From Paenibacillus tundrae (lineage in GTDB: Bacteria; Bacillota; Bacilli; Paenibacillales; Paenibacillaceae), in the NCBI RefSeq assembly GCF_030812775.1, contig NZ_JAUSTI010000002.1, positions 434,001 through 498,000 on the forward strand: a DNA stretch of 64,000 nt. The letters run 5' to 3'. The translations under genes were made by a program, and so were the position numbers. This document shows positions 41,655 to 53,840 of the stretch, piece after piece. The notes beneath the pieces were generated by a model, which searched no databases, had not been told where the DNA came from, and saw only the letters and a program-made list of their open reading frames with translations. How positions within the stretch are numbered: position 1 is the stretch's first letter; each line of letters begins with the position of its first letter.

Positions 41655-41901
41655 TTCACTACGTTTGCCCATGTTGTATAAAGGATAAGCACTGTCATAT
41701 GTGTCTTTGAACACTCGAAAGGTCAGAGCGATACACCGAATTCATACTCTTCTTCACTTTTGAAGCATATAAAAACCATGGCGCACCTGTTAAGAGGATA
41801 CCCCATGGTTTAGTTATCATTGTTATGATTTAAGTGACAAGATTTTCTTGATTAATTGATTATAATTAATAGATAGTTAACGATTAAATTCACGTCTCAC
41901 A
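41655..41901. other. Intergenic stretch after the protease gene
   Basis: Holds an AAACCATGG/CCATGGTTT inverted repeat (about 41776-41813) with a 24-base loop, which could terminate the protease transcript although it lacks a T-run. The rest is AT-rich. No gene seen. Confidence 0.4.
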
Positions 41902-41942
41902 AACAAAGAGCAATCTCGATATAACGGGATTGCTCTTTGTTA
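41902..41942 (-). terminator. Intrinsic terminator of the PTS2-bgl1 operon
   Basis: A 14-bp perfect stem (AACAAAGAGCAATC and its complement) around a GG-containing loop, ending in TTTGTTTG on the minus strand. It lies 24 bp after the bgl1 stop. Confidence 0.85.
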
Positions 41943-41966
41943 ATTTAGATATTGCCAGAAAAATGA

Positions 41967-43445
<1,479 letters not shown>

Positions 43446-43460
43446 TTATTTAAATTGGAC

Positions 43461-45398
<1,938 letters not shown>

Positions 45399-45421
45399 TC
45401 ATCCATGCCTGTGAAACAAAG

Positions 45422-45518
45422 AAAACCTGAACTACTGAACATACACAACGTACCGGATGATCCGGAAATAAGTTGTGTTATTCAGCAATTCAGGTTTTGC
45501 CCTTAACGGTTGCAACCC
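45422..45518 (-). promoter_or_regulatory. RAT/terminator of the PTS2 leader (class B)
   Basis: The minus-strand RAT (45493-45518, 26 nt) reads GGGTTGCAACC...AGGGCAAAACC. Its 3' arm AAAACCTGAA (45489-45498) also pairs with TTCAGGTTTT (45422-45431), forming a terminator stem followed by TTTTCTTTG. The overlap is that of BglG/LicT antitermination. It lies 48 bp upstream of the PTS2 start. Confidence 0.85.
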
Positions 45519-45557
45519 TGTAAGGCTGTACACATTGGTATTTAGTTATCTTAATAA

Positions 45558-45584
45558 CTAAAGTAAGTTGCGATCAATCTTCAC
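45558..45584 (-). pseudogene. Vestige of an antiterminator gene (8 codons)
   Basis: Between the two RATs of the PTS2 leader a GTG-initiated mini-frame reads VKIDRNLL followed by TAG. Its first four codons (GTGAAGATTGAT) match the LicT1 start (GTGAAAATCGAG, VKIE), while the following CGCAACTT matches the last codons of licT1 (GCAACTTCT region). This is what remains if a licT copy was deleted internally. Inferred from alignment by eye. Confidence 0.5.
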
Positions 45585-45599
45585 TGACCAAGGTTGGTC

Positions 45600-45628
45600 G
45601 GAATTGCCTGATTGAACAGTTACAATCC
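45600..45628 (-). promoter_or_regulatory. RAT-like element in the PTS2 leader (class A), no own terminator
   Basis: A 29-nt element, GGATTGTAACTG...CAGGCAATTCC on the minus strand, matching the LicT/SacY RAT pattern. Unlike the other RATs it is not followed by a sequence able to form an overlapping terminator; only a GACCAA/TTGGTC hairpin follows. It starts about 24 nt after the predicted transcription start. Confidence 0.75.
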
Positions 45629-45658
45629 GATTGATGTATGCGCTTACTTCTTGAATTC

Positions 45659-45687
45659 ATAATAGTACATCTGAACTACATTTGCAA
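45659..45687 (-). promoter_or_regulatory. PTS2-bgl1 promoter
   Basis: -35 TTGCAA (45682-45687), 17-bp spacer, -10 TATTAT (45659-45664) on the minus strand. The downstream sequence TGTATGCGCTTACT (45635-45648, plus strand) is a near match to the CcpA cre consensus, with two deviations, and lies at the start of the transcript. Confidence 0.65.
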
Positions 45688-45734
45688 CAGTTATTTTAAA
45701 AAACTCTAATATTTATTTCCCGGTATCTGGAATA

Positions 45735-45770
45735 GAAAAAGACAACCTCGAAAAGCTCGAAGTTGTCTTT
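45735..45770 (-). terminator. Intrinsic terminator of the licT1-PTS1 operon
   Basis: Stem AAAGACAACTTCGA/TCGAGGTTGTCTTT (loop GCTT) followed by TTTTTC on the minus strand. It lies 47 bp after the PTS1 stop and separates the two PTS units. Confidence 0.88.
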
Positions 45771-45816
45771 AAGTTATATCCTATTTTCCGATATATGATT
45801 GCGCAATAAACTAGAT

Positions 45817-47757
45817 TTAACCAATTACGGTGATCAATTTATCCTTTTCCTGTACGTTCTGAGCCGTCGTACCGACCACATCAAGATAATCCGCTGTGTT
45901 CGTTACAATAATAGGCGTGACAATCTCATAACCTGCTTCAACAATGGCTTGTAGGTCGAACTCAACGATCAGATCACCCACACTCACACGATCCCCATCC
46001 TTGACATGTGCTATGAAATGTTGACCTTTGAGCTGAACTGTATCTTGACCAATATGAATCAAAATCTCTACACCTTGATCATCCACAAGTCCAATCGCAT
46101 GTTTAGTACGGTAAATTGTCTGCACCACCCCATTAATAGGGGATACTACTCTACCACTTGTTGGACGAACGGCAATCCCTTTACCCATATGTTCACCCGC
46201 GAATGTAGCATCATTAATTTGTTGCAGTGGAACAACTTCACCCGTCATTGGGCTGGAAATTTCATAACGATTATTCGGATTAGGCTCAAGAGCAGCCTTC
46301 TCTTCTTTTAATGGCTCTGGAGTCTGTTTAGCAGCCTCTGGGTTAGCAGGATCTTTAAACCCAATAGCATATACCAGTACAAAGCCGAGTACAAAAGCAA
46401 CTACAGTAGCAATCATAGCCATCCAGAATTCATAATTAATTCCTTCTGTTGGGCTAATTAGAGCAGGAATACCGAAAATCCCTGAAGCGAATACAAATAG
46501 TTTGGAGCCAGCGAAACCAACGATACCACCCGCTGCTGCTGAAGCAATACAACTCATAATAAATGGTTTTTTCAGTGGCAAAGTAAGACCATAAATTGCC
46601 GGCTCGGTTACACCGAAGATCCCGGATACAAAGGCAGGTACACCCAGTGATTTAAGTTTCGTATTTTTCGTTTTCAACATGACACCAAGAACGGCACCAA
46701 TTTGTGCAAATGAAGCAGCAAACATCATCGCCAAAATAGGGTCTGCTTTTAATGTGGACAGATTAAGGAGCATGATCGGCACAATTCCCCAGTGAAGACC
46801 GAAGATAACCAACACTTGCCACAATCCACCAACAACAATACCTGTTACCAAAGGACTCAGGTCATAGATACCTGTTACACCTGCGCCGATTAACTGACTT
46901 GCCCAAGTAGCGATTGGACCAATCAATAGGAACGTTACGGGTACAACGATGAGAATCGTGAAGAATGGCGTAAGGAACGTTCTCACCACAGAAGGAATAA
47001 TTTTCTTGAAGAACGCTTCTACTTTGGAACCAAAATAAGCAGCGATAATCACGGGAATAACGGATGTAGAATAGCTCATCAAAATAACCGGAATACCTAA
47101 GAACGTAATATGAATCGGTGATTCAAACAACGTGCCTGTAAACAACGTATACAATGGATCTCCGGTACTTAAACCGGATAACGTCGGATACACCAGTGAT
47201 GCACCAAATGCCATACCAAGGAATGGTGATCCACCAAATTTTTTCATAGCTGTGTATCCCAAGAAGATTGGGAAGAAGTAGAACAGACAGTCGCCTGCTG
47301 CATTCAACAATTGATACGTACCGGAAGCAGGATCAATCCATTCAAGTGAAGTAAACATCGACAGGAAACCTTTGATCATCCCTGTTGCAGCAAGCAAACC
47401 TAGAATTGGCGTAAATACACCTGAGATCAAATCAATAAAACGACCAAGCAAGCTTTCCTTTTTGCCAGATGAGTCACCGTCATCAGTTGCACTCACGGGT
47501 TCATCAGCACTCATATTCCCAACTTGAAGCAGTGCTTTGTAGACATCAGATACTTCGTTACCTACGACGACCTGGTATTGTCCTCCGCTTTGCATAACAG
47601 TGATCACACCGTCGAGATTTTTGAGCTCGTCTGTTTGGGCATTGTTGTCATTTTTCAATTTGAATCGTAGCCTGGTCGCACAGTGTACAACACTATTAAT
47701 GTTTTGTTTGCCACCAACGCCAGTTAGAATGTCTTTGGCTAGTTGCTCGTGTTTCAT
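45817..47757 (-). CDS. bglP: Beta-glucoside PTS enzyme IIBCA (PTS1)
   Basis: A 646-residue permease with IIB (phosphocysteine C26 in HCATRLRF), a ten-helix IIC domain and IIA (phosphohistidine in [10 protein letters not shown]). It is clearly paralogous to PTS2 downstream, from IIB through IIA, with small differences in the IIC-IIA linker (KQTPEPLKEEKAALEPN). It lies downstream of licT1, separated by a RAT/terminator, and ends at its own terminator. No glucosidase gene follows directly; bgl1 lies after PTS2. Confidence 0.93.
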   Translation of the reverse strand: MKHEQLAKDILTGVGGKQNINSVVHCATRLRFKLKNDNNAQTDELKNLDGVITVMQSGGQYQVVVGNEVSDVYKALLQVGNMSADEPVSATDDGDSSGKKESLLGRFIDLISGVFTPILGLLAATGMIKGFLSMFTSLEWIDPASGTYQLLNAAGDCLFYFFPIFLGYTAMKKFGGSPFLGMAFGASLVYPTLSGLSTGDPLYTLFTGTLFESPIHITFLGIPVILMSYSTSVIPVIIAAYFGSKVEAFFKKIIPSVVRTFLTPFFTILIVVPVTFLLIGPIATWASQLIGAGVTGIYDLSPLVTGIVVGGLWQVLVIFGLHWGIVPIMLLNLSTLKADPILAMMFAASFAQIGAVLGVMLKTKNTKLKSLGVPAFVSGIFGVTEPAIYGLTLPLKKPFIMSCIASAAAGGIVGFAGSKLFVFASGIFGIPALISPTEGINYEFWMAMIATVVAFVLGFVLVYAIGFKDPANPEAAKQTPEPLKEEKAALEPNPNNRYEISSPMTGEVVPLQQINDATFAGEHMGKGIAVRPTSGRVVSPINGVVQTIYRTKHAIGLVDDQGVEILIHIGQDTVQLKGQHFIAHVKDGDRVSVGDLIVEFDLQAIVEAGYEIVTPIIVTNTADYLDVVGTTAQNVQEKDKLITVIG

Positions 47758-47812
47758 GTATTATGTTCTTCCTTTCTGATTAAACACGGATTCGAGGTAT
47801 ATTGGAGAGAAT

Positions 47813-47907
47813 AAAAAAAACCTGAACATCTGAATGTCAAAACCTTTCCCTTATAGGGGTAAGTTCTGCATTCAATCGTTCAGGTTTTGCCCTTGTGGTT
47901 GCAACCC
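47813..47907 (-). promoter_or_regulatory. RAT/terminator between licT1 and PTS1 (class B)
   Basis: The 25-nt RAT (47883-47907) reads GGGTTGCAACC...AGGGCAAAACC on the minus strand. Its 3' part AAAACCTGAAC pairs with GTTCAGGTTTT (47817-47827) to form a terminator followed by T8. It begins about 20 nt after the licT1 stop, too close for a separate promoter, so it regulates read-through from licT1 into PTS1. Confidence 0.88.
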
Positions 47908-47926
47908 TGCAAGCTGATCTATGGGA

Positions 47927-48766
47927 TTATTCAGAAGTTGCGTTCACAACTCTCTCAATATGAATTGTTAAGTACATCATTTCTTCGTCAGTCAGTTGAT
48001 ACGTGTAGTTGCTTTCAATGAATTTCTTAATCTTCTCGGAACACTTATGCGCTGCAGGATACTTTTTCTGAATCATCAGGAACAACTCATCATCATTGTT
48101 GCTCTTGTAATGTTTCCCCTTCACCAAACGTTGGGCAAAAAATTTCAAGTGTGTCACAAAGCGATAAAAAGTCAATGAGTTCTCATCAAAATCAATCTTG
48201 AAATGATACTTGATGATCGTCAAAATTTCTTGCATCACCTGCGTCATACTCTTGATATTCGGCATTTCTTCGTTCAACGCAGCATTCACAAAGTGCAGTG
48301 CCATAAAGCCTGCTTCGTCCTCGGGCAGAATTACACCAAACTGATCACAGATCATATTGAGTGCTTCTAGTCCAATTTCGTACTCTTCCTTGTACAACTG
48401 CTTTGTTTCCCAGATTAATCCGTTACGAATAGGCAGGTTCTTGCGATACCGCTCAATGGCAAAGTGGATATGATCTGTGAGATGAAGATAAATGCTCTCA
48501 TTCAATTTCTTGCCAAGTTTTAATTTGGCGTATGCGATGATTTCCTCCGACACTTTCATGTATTCCAGAGGAATGCTTGAGATTAATGCCTTAAAGTTTT
48601 CCTGAATATCTTCATTCTGTAAAGTAAATATCTTATCGATATGCTGCTCGGAAACAATATCACCCGCCCGCTTCTGGTAAGCAATCCCCCGGCCAATGAT
48701 AATAACTTCCTGCTCGTCATTCATTGCAACTACAGCATTATTGTTCAGCACCTTCTCGATTTTCAC
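47927..48766 (-). CDS. licT: LicT/BglG-type transcription antiterminator (licT1)
   Basis: A 279-residue RNA-binding antiterminator. The N-terminal CAT domain (VKIEKVLNNNAVVAMND, IIIGRGIAYQKRAGD) binds RAT RNA. Two PRD domains follow, with the phosphorylatable histidines in DHIHFAIER and MALHFVNAA (PRD1) and RFVTHLKFF and YLTIHIERV (PRD2). PTS phosphorylation of these controls activity in the family. The start is GTG at 48766, seven bases after GGAG and consistent with the CAT domain start; upstream codons in frame belong to its own leader. It is autoregulated through a RAT directly upstream. Confidence 0.95.
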   Translation of the reverse strand: MKIEKVLNNNAVVAMNDEQEVIIIGRGIAYQKRAGDIVSEQHIDKIFTLQNEDIQENFKALISSIPLEYMKVSEEIIAYAKLKLGKKLNESIYLHLTDHIHFAIERYRKNLPIRNGLIWETKQLYKEEYEIGLEALNMICDQFGVILPEDEAGFMALHFVNAALNEEMPNIKSMTQVMQEILTIIKYHFKIDFDENSLTFYRFVTHLKFFAQRLVKGKHYKSNNDDELFLMIQKKYPAAHKCSEKIKKFIESNYTYQLTDEEMMYLTIHIERVVNATSE

Positions 48767-48786
48767 TTTATCACTCCAATATACAG

Positions 48787-48850
48787 AAAAAGACAAACCA
48801 ATCCCTTTTCTCAAGGTATACGGCTTTGCCTGATTCAACAGTTACAACCC
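48787..48850 (-). promoter_or_regulatory. RAT/terminator of the licT1 leader (class A)
   Basis: A 29-nt RAT (48822-48850), GGGTTGTAACTG...CAGGCAAAGCC on the minus strand. Its end CAAAGCC can pair with GGTTTG (one bulge) followed by TCTTTTTCTG. It lies just before the licT1 start, so LicT1 should control its own synthesis. Confidence 0.75.
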
Positions 48851-48873
48851 GATATGTTGTACGCGCTTCCCTC

Positions 48874-48902
48874 ATATTATTACAAAATTCTACATAGTGC
48901 AA
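48874..48902 (-). promoter_or_regulatory. licT1-PTS1 promoter
   Basis: -35 TTGCAC (48897-48902), 17-bp spacer, -10 TAATAT (48874-48879) on the minus strand. The transcript would begin close to the RAT. The following AAGCGC-TACA motif is shared with the PTS2 promoter region. Confidence 0.65.
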
Positions 48903-49208
48903 CAAAAAGTTAATACTCTTCGATTATCTCTTCTAGGACTTACGTATTACTCCTCTCAAACTACTCTCATGCTGAATGCTTAGAAGCATCTGTCTAATCT
49001 AAACTACATCACGCCTAAGTAATTTATAATCATAATATTGCCAGAACGAGCTCGATCATGCCTTTAGCGTTACAATTTATGTTGTTGTCCCTACAACTGT
49101 TACATGCATCATCTATAAGTAGCTCGTTAAACAAGCGTCTTTTTCTTTTAGCTGTCCATCATATTCAAAAACAGACTCTTTTTCGACAACCTCGATAAGT
49201 GCTAATGC
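48903..49208. other. Intergenic stretch without gene
   Basis: About 300 bp of AT-rich sequence between the licT1 promoter and the small membrane protein gene. I see no convincing reading frame, repeat or strong hairpin. Confidence 0.4.
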
Positions 49209-49511
49209 TTATGTGTTTTTTGGGTTATCTCGCTCAAGCTCTGCTTCAATCTCCTGATTGATACGTTTCATCTCATCAGGACTTAACTGACTTACATCCT
49301 TATTCCGACGCTCCATCTCATACTGTTCCGCTTCTTGTTTGTTCATCAGTCCGAGATGGTTCTTAATCGCCAGAATATCCTCTCGCATTTTCACAGTTTG
49401 ACGGTAGTTCTCGGCCACCAATGCTACTGCTATACCTATTAACAAAATTGGTCCAAACGGAACTAGCACAGCAAGCACTGATGCTACAATAAGTACCAAC
49501 AACATATACAA
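49209..49511 (-). CDS. Small membrane protein with charged tail
   Basis: About 100 residues. Two closely spaced hydrophobic segments (LLVLIVASVLAVLVPFGPIL and LIGIAVALVAE) are followed by a long charged, probably coiled-coil tail (KMREDILAIKNHLG, NKQEAEQYEMERRNKD, DEMKRINQEIEAELERD). No family recognised. The start is uncertain: TTG at 49511 has GGGAG seven bases upstream; GTG at 49520 and ATG at 49505 are in frame. Confidence 0.65.
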   Translation of the reverse strand: MYMLLVLIVASVLAVLVPFGPILLIGIAVALVAENYRQTVKMREDILAIKNHLGLMNKQEAEQYEMERRNKDVSQLSPDEMKRINQEIEAELERDNPKNT

Positions 49512-49661
49512 ACTTCTCACTCCCTTTATAATTCCCCTTCAGCGTAACCCCTGAGTTCAACAAAATTTGCTCCGGAAGCAGGTCAGAAAAGTCGTCAGCT
49601 CCCCATCCACAATTCCAAAATATTGAAATTACAACATTACCCCATCATACATGCTCCTAAT

Positions 49662-49712
49662 AAAATAAAAAAGAGATTTCGAGCAATCCTCGTAAGGAAG
49701 CTCGAAACCTCT
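49662..49712 (-). terminator. Intrinsic terminator of the acyltransferase gene
   Basis: Stem AGAGGTTTCGAGC/GCTCGAAATCTCT on the minus strand, with a long loop, followed by TTTTTTATTTTATT. Confidence 0.85.
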
Positions 49713-49745
49713 ATCGTTCATCTATGCTTGCATGATATTTAATAT

Positions 49746-50840
49746 CTATCGACCAATCAATATCCAGCCCCAGTTCACTTTACGGATGCCAAGTGCGAGC
49801 AACCATGATAATCCCAGAGCTGCAAGGTATGACAATATAATGCCGATACTGAAATGTGAGACAAACATGGTAGTGAACTCACGTCTCCAGAATAACAATA
49901 CCATTGGATGTATGAGAAACACACCAAAGGCGACAGTCCCCAGTGAATTCAAAACTGCTCTGACCTTGAGCGAGTTTGAATGTTTTATTTTACGAGTCCC
50001 TAATTGTTCACAGATCAGCATCAACAGTAAGCAGGCTGACAACGTAAACAGATTACGAAATACAAACAATAGTGCATATGTAACAAACGGCATGTCTTCA
50101 AGTATCATTTTCACATATGAACTACCATAAATGGAGATGATTCCACCGGCAATGAGTGCTGCCAGTACAACAAACCGAAACGAATGTAATGTTCGAAGAG
50201 CTTTCTCGAAATTCAGACCGACCCAAGCTCCACATCCAATGACGATGAAATAACTTGGCAACATACTGCCCAAACGTTCAAAATGAACTTGAAGATGAAC
50301 CATATAAAATACCGCCTGTGCGGCAATGAAGAATAGTGGCATGTATTTGGTAAAGACAGCATACTTCGTAAAGGACAACAATATAGGAAAGACCACATAA
50401 AATTGCAGAATAATTAGAAAAAAATACAGATGTGTATGTGCAGTCCCCGTCATCAATTGCTCGCCAAATCGCTCCAGATGATCCACAGGCTGTTTGCCTG
50501 CGATAACCTGCTTCACGACAAAGTAAATGAATGACCATACGAGATAAGGAACAAAAATATACAGCAAACGTTTCTTGTAAAAGCCCGGAATCCAGCCAGG
50601 CTCTCTTGCCTTAGAATAGTAATTGTAGAATAGAACAAGTGATGACAGAAATAGAAATGCGGGTACTGCAAATTGGAATAATTGATTCCAAAAATAATAA
50701 AACTCTTGCTGGAACGTATTCTTTGCATAATGCGTAACTGCCGTAGACGTAGCATGAATCGCAACGACTGCAATTATAGCAATGGCACGATAGAAATCCA
50801 GATAGCCAATATGCTTGGGCCGATTAACAGATTGATTCAT
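49746..50840 (-). CDS. Membrane acyltransferase (acyltransferase 3 family)
   Basis: A 364-residue integral membrane protein with about ten helices. The first is preceded by KHIGYLDFYRAIAIIAVVAIHA, in which the DFYRAIAI and H motifs are family-typical. Members O-acetylate cell-wall polysaccharides, exopolysaccharides or antibiotics; the acceptor here is unknown. The start at 50840 is preceded by GAGG; the longer frame runs through the upstream terminator hairpin and is rejected. It is downstream of the rhamnosidase gene. Confidence 0.85.
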   Translation of the reverse strand: MNQSVNRPKHIGYLDFYRAIAIIAVVAIHATSTAVTHYAKNTFQQEFYYFWNQLFQFAVPAFLFLSSLVLFYNYYSKAREPGWIPGFYKKRLLYIFVPYLVWSFIYFVVKQVIAGKQPVDHLERFGEQLMTGTAHTHLYFFLIILQFYVVFPILLSFTKYAVFTKYMPLFFIAAQAVFYMVHLQVHFERLGSMLPSYFIVIGCGAWVGLNFEKALRTLHSFRFVVLAALIAGGIISIYGSSYVKMILEDMPFVTYALLFVFRNLFTLSACLLLMLICEQLGTRKIKHSNSLKVRAVLNSLGTVAFGVFLIHPMVLLFWRREFTTMFVSHFSIGIILSYLAALGLSWLLALGIRKVNWGWILIGR

Positions 50841-50844
50841 ACAT

Positions 50845-50933
50845 AAAAAACCTCGCTTATGCCTGATATAAAAGAAGATAGGTTCCGGCCGCAATCCAGA
50901 TTCCATGCTTCATTCTAATCAGCGAGCGAGGCT
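50845..50933 (-). terminator. Rhamnosidase terminator overlapping the acyltransferase ribosome binding site
   Basis: AGCCTCGCT (50925-50933) can pair with AGCGAGG (50851-50857), followed by T6 (50845-50850) on the minus strand. The GCGAGG arm is also the likely ribosome binding site of the downstream acyltransferase gene, so the stem would both stop the GH78 transcript and mask translation. The loop is about 67 nt. Confidence 0.5.
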
Positions 50934-51000
50934 AATACAATGGTTGTACATATCATTTTTCGACTATATATCTCAATATACTACACAGTTCGACATTCAC

Positions 51001-53706
51001 TTAAAATACATGATCGTTACGCTTTGTTAACTGCACCTTATACTGAAATGTATAACTGCCTGATCCCAACATCACTTGAAGCTGATCACCCTTTAATTGA
51101 ATGCCATTTACATCTGAAGCCTGATCCAGAACTGCACCATCAAGTAGGACTGTATCAGATACTGCATGGGGAAGCACAACTGTTGCTGTCGTATTCGCTG
51201 GTATAACTACACGGAGCTGCATCTCACCTTGTTCTTGTCGTGTCCAGCCGGAAAGCACTTTTCCATACATCGTCTCCACACTAGCCTCCACCCAATCTAG
51301 TCCAGGCCCTGGTTGTGGCTCAATATGAATCGCTTGGAAACCGGGACGTTCTTCGTCTGCACGTATGCCTGCCACATAACGATACAGCCACTCGCCAATT
51401 GAACCATACGCATAATGATTGAACGAATTCATGTCAGCACTCCACATCCGGCCATCTTCCTTGATCCCATCCCAATGCTCCCAGATCGTAGTGGCACCTT
51501 GAGTGACCTGATACAACCAGGATGGATAATCCTCATGAAATAGTAAAGTGTAAGCTAGCTCATGTTGCCCCGTCTCGCTAAGCACAGGATTCAAATAAGG
51601 TGTGCCTACAAATCCCGTTGTCAAATGATTATTCGCTTCAGCAATCAGTTTGCTGAGTTGTTCAATCGCTCGTTTCCGTCCCGATTCCTCCAATAGATCA
51701 AAGTGCAATGCCAGCACCACAGCTGTCTGAGTGGGTACCGCAATGCGACCCGATGGTGTCACGAACTCCTCTCGAAATGCTTTAACAATATGATCATGCA
51801 GTTCACCATAATGCGCTGCTTCTTCGCTGTTCCCCAATGCCAAGGCAGCTTTTCTAGTTAAAGATACAGAATAGGCATAGAAGGCCGTTGCTACATAATC
51901 CGGATCGGTTGCTCCGATGTAGCTATCTGGTTTGGAATCCAGAGCCAGCCAATCTCCAAAGTGGAAACCCGTATTCCACAGATATGGCTTATCTCCTTGA
52001 TTATAAACATAGTCAACCCATCGTTTCATACTCCCATATTGCTCAGCTAACAATCGTATGTCACCGTACATTTCATACAGTGTCCATGGACAGATTACCG
52101 CCGCGTCTCCCCAGGCCGCAGACGAGTGCGCTGTATCTTGCATGTCATTGGCGAAGCTATCACTACTTGGGTTAGGCACGAAAAAGGGTATGCCGCCATC
52201 TGCACGCTGGTCTGCTCCAAGATCACGAAGCCACTTTGTGAAGAATGGTGCCGTGTTCATAAGATAGGACGCTGTTCGGATAAACATCTGCGCATCTCCC
52301 GTCCAACCAAGACGTTCGTCACGCTGTGGACAATCTGTCGGCACATCGAGGAAATTCCCCTTTTGCCCCCACAAAATGTTGTGATGTAGTTGATTCACAA
52401 GTGGACTAGAGCACTTGAATTCACCGGTCTGCTCCATATGGGAATGGAGAACAACCCCTGTAAAATCTTGCAGATGAATGTACTCTGGAAAACCAATCAA
52501 TTTCACATAACGGAAGCCCTGAAATGTAAAATGGGGCTCATACGTCTCTGCCTCCCCTCCCTTGAGAGTATATTGAATTCGCTGCTTGGCAGCCCTCAGA
52601 TTATCCGTGTAGAAATTACCGTCATGGTCCAATATTTCAGCATGTAACAGCTCAACTTTATGACCCGATTTACCTTGAACCTTGAATTTCATCCATCCTA
52701 CCATGTTCTGACCCATATCAAGCACACGGTCACCCTGCGGTGTGGTGAGGATAGCTATAGGTTGAAGATGCTCAACTTGTGTAACGGGTACATTCTCTTG
52801 AGCAACAATGATATCTTTCGGATGATCCAGAACTTCTACCGGCGACCAGGAAGACGGATCAAGATCTGTCCATGCAGATTCCAGCCGAGCATCATACGTC
52901 TCACCCATATAAATATCAGACATCTGAATAGCACTTGAAGACGACTGCCAGTGTTCGTTTGTCACAATATATTCCTCTGAGTCGTCTGCATACTCTATGT
53001 GAAGTTCAAGTAATAAGGCTGTCCTTTTTCCATAAAATTGTTGTTCATTCTTCCATCCCAAATATCCTTTATACCACCCATCACCTAAGTAGGCGCCGAG
53101 TATATTCTCACCAATCTCTAGAGAGTCCGTAATGTCGTACGTCTGATATTGTAACCGCTTACTATAACTCGTCCATCCAGGTGTGAAATAAGCGTCTCCC
53201 ACACGTTTATTATTCAAATGAAGCTCATATAACCCAAGAGCTGTGACATAAACTCTTGCTTTAGCTACAGGCTTACTTAGTTGAAATGACTTGCGGAGAC
53301 GCGTGCATGATTCATCCTTCTCCTCTTCTGCTGATAATGGTGCCGAGATCCAGTCCGCTCGCCAAGCATTCGCACTGTCCATTAGTCCCATTTCGAAGAA
53401 CGCGGTATTCGACCAGTCTGATTCGTTCTCGAAGTTATCCCAGGCTTTAATCCGGTAAACATACCTTGTTCGCGCCGATGGGAGCCAGCCATCTAATTCA
53501 ACATGTATGGATTGGTTCGAGATTACCTTACCGGAATCCCACACCATCTGCTCATGCGAATCTTGAAGATATAATTGAATCTGGTAGGCAGTCTGAACAC
53601 AGTTTCGCTGGTCTGATTGTATATGCCAGCTTAATCTTGGCGACCTTACATCCAGACCGATTGGATTTATTTTATATTCACAGCGAAGATGATGAACCGT
53701 CAACAT
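51001..53706 (-). CDS. GH78 alpha-L-rhamnosidase
   Basis: Removes terminal alpha-L-rhamnose from glycosides; about 901 residues. N-terminal immunoglobulin-like and Bac_rhamnosid domains (DVRSPRLSWHIQSD, NEQQFYGKRTALLLELHIE) are followed by the (alpha/alpha)6 barrel with DVPTDCPQRDERLGWTGDAQ, which carries the catalytic-region acids of the family, and a C-terminal beta domain. No signal peptide is seen, so it is probably cytoplasmic. The start at 53706 is ten bases after AAGGGA. A divergent AraC regulator lies upstream. It may follow uptake of rhamnosylated glucosides. Confidence 0.95.
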   Translation of the reverse strand: MLTVHHLRCEYKINPIGLDVRSPRLSWHIQSDQRNCVQTAYQIQLYLQDSHEQMVWDSGKVISNQSIHVELDGWLPSARTRYVYRIKAWDNFENESDWSNTAFFEMGLMDSANAWRADWISAPLSAEEEKDESCTRLRKSFQLSKPVAKARVYVTALGLYELHLNNKRVGDAYFTPGWTSYSKRLQYQTYDITDSLEIGENILGAYLGDGWYKGYLGWKNEQQFYGKRTALLLELHIEYADDSEEYIVTNEHWQSSSSAIQMSDIYMGETYDARLESAWTDLDPSSWSPVEVLDHPKDIIVAQENVPVTQVEHLQPIAILTTPQGDRVLDMGQNMVGWMKFKVQGKSGHKVELLHAEILDHDGNFYTDNLRAAKQRIQYTLKGGEAETYEPHFTFQGFRYVKLIGFPEYIHLQDFTGVVLHSHMEQTGEFKCSSPLVNQLHHNILWGQKGNFLDVPTDCPQRDERLGWTGDAQMFIRTASYLMNTAPFFTKWLRDLGADQRADGGIPFFVPNPSSDSFANDMQDTAHSSAAWGDAAVICPWTLYEMYGDIRLLAEQYGSMKRWVDYVYNQGDKPYLWNTGFHFGDWLALDSKPDSYIGATDPDYVATAFYAYSVSLTRKAALALGNSEEAAHYGELHDHIVKAFREEFVTPSGRIAVPTQTAVVLALHFDLLEESGRKRAIEQLSKLIAEANNHLTTGFVGTPYLNPVLSETGQHELAYTLLFHEDYPSWLYQVTQGATTIWEHWDGIKEDGRMWSADMNSFNHYAYGSIGEWLYRYVAGIRADEERPGFQAIHIEPQPGPGLDWVEASVETMYGKVLSGWTRQEQGEMQLRVVIPANTTATVVLPHAVSDTVLLDGAVLDQASDVNGIQLKGDQLQVMLGSGSYTFQYKVQLTKRNDHVF

Positions 53707-53782
53707 AAGAGAAACATCCCTTTCCATCGTGGTTTCATATTCTGTCTTACGCTATAATTATATCGATCCTATGTGAGATCAT

Positions 53783-53818
53783 ACCCGGTGATTCGGACGA
53801 ATTCACCCGGTAATTCGG
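53783..53818. promoter_or_regulatory. Direct repeat between rhamnosidase and AraC gene
   Basis: ACCCGGTGATTCGG (53783-53796) and ACCCGGTAATTCGG (53805-53818) are direct repeats with one mismatch and a 22-bp period, two helical turns. Their placement in the divergent control region is that of an AraC-type operator. Sequence repeat is seen; binding is inferred. Confidence 0.6.
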
Positions 53819-53840
53819 TCATGAATTGAGGTTGTTAAAC

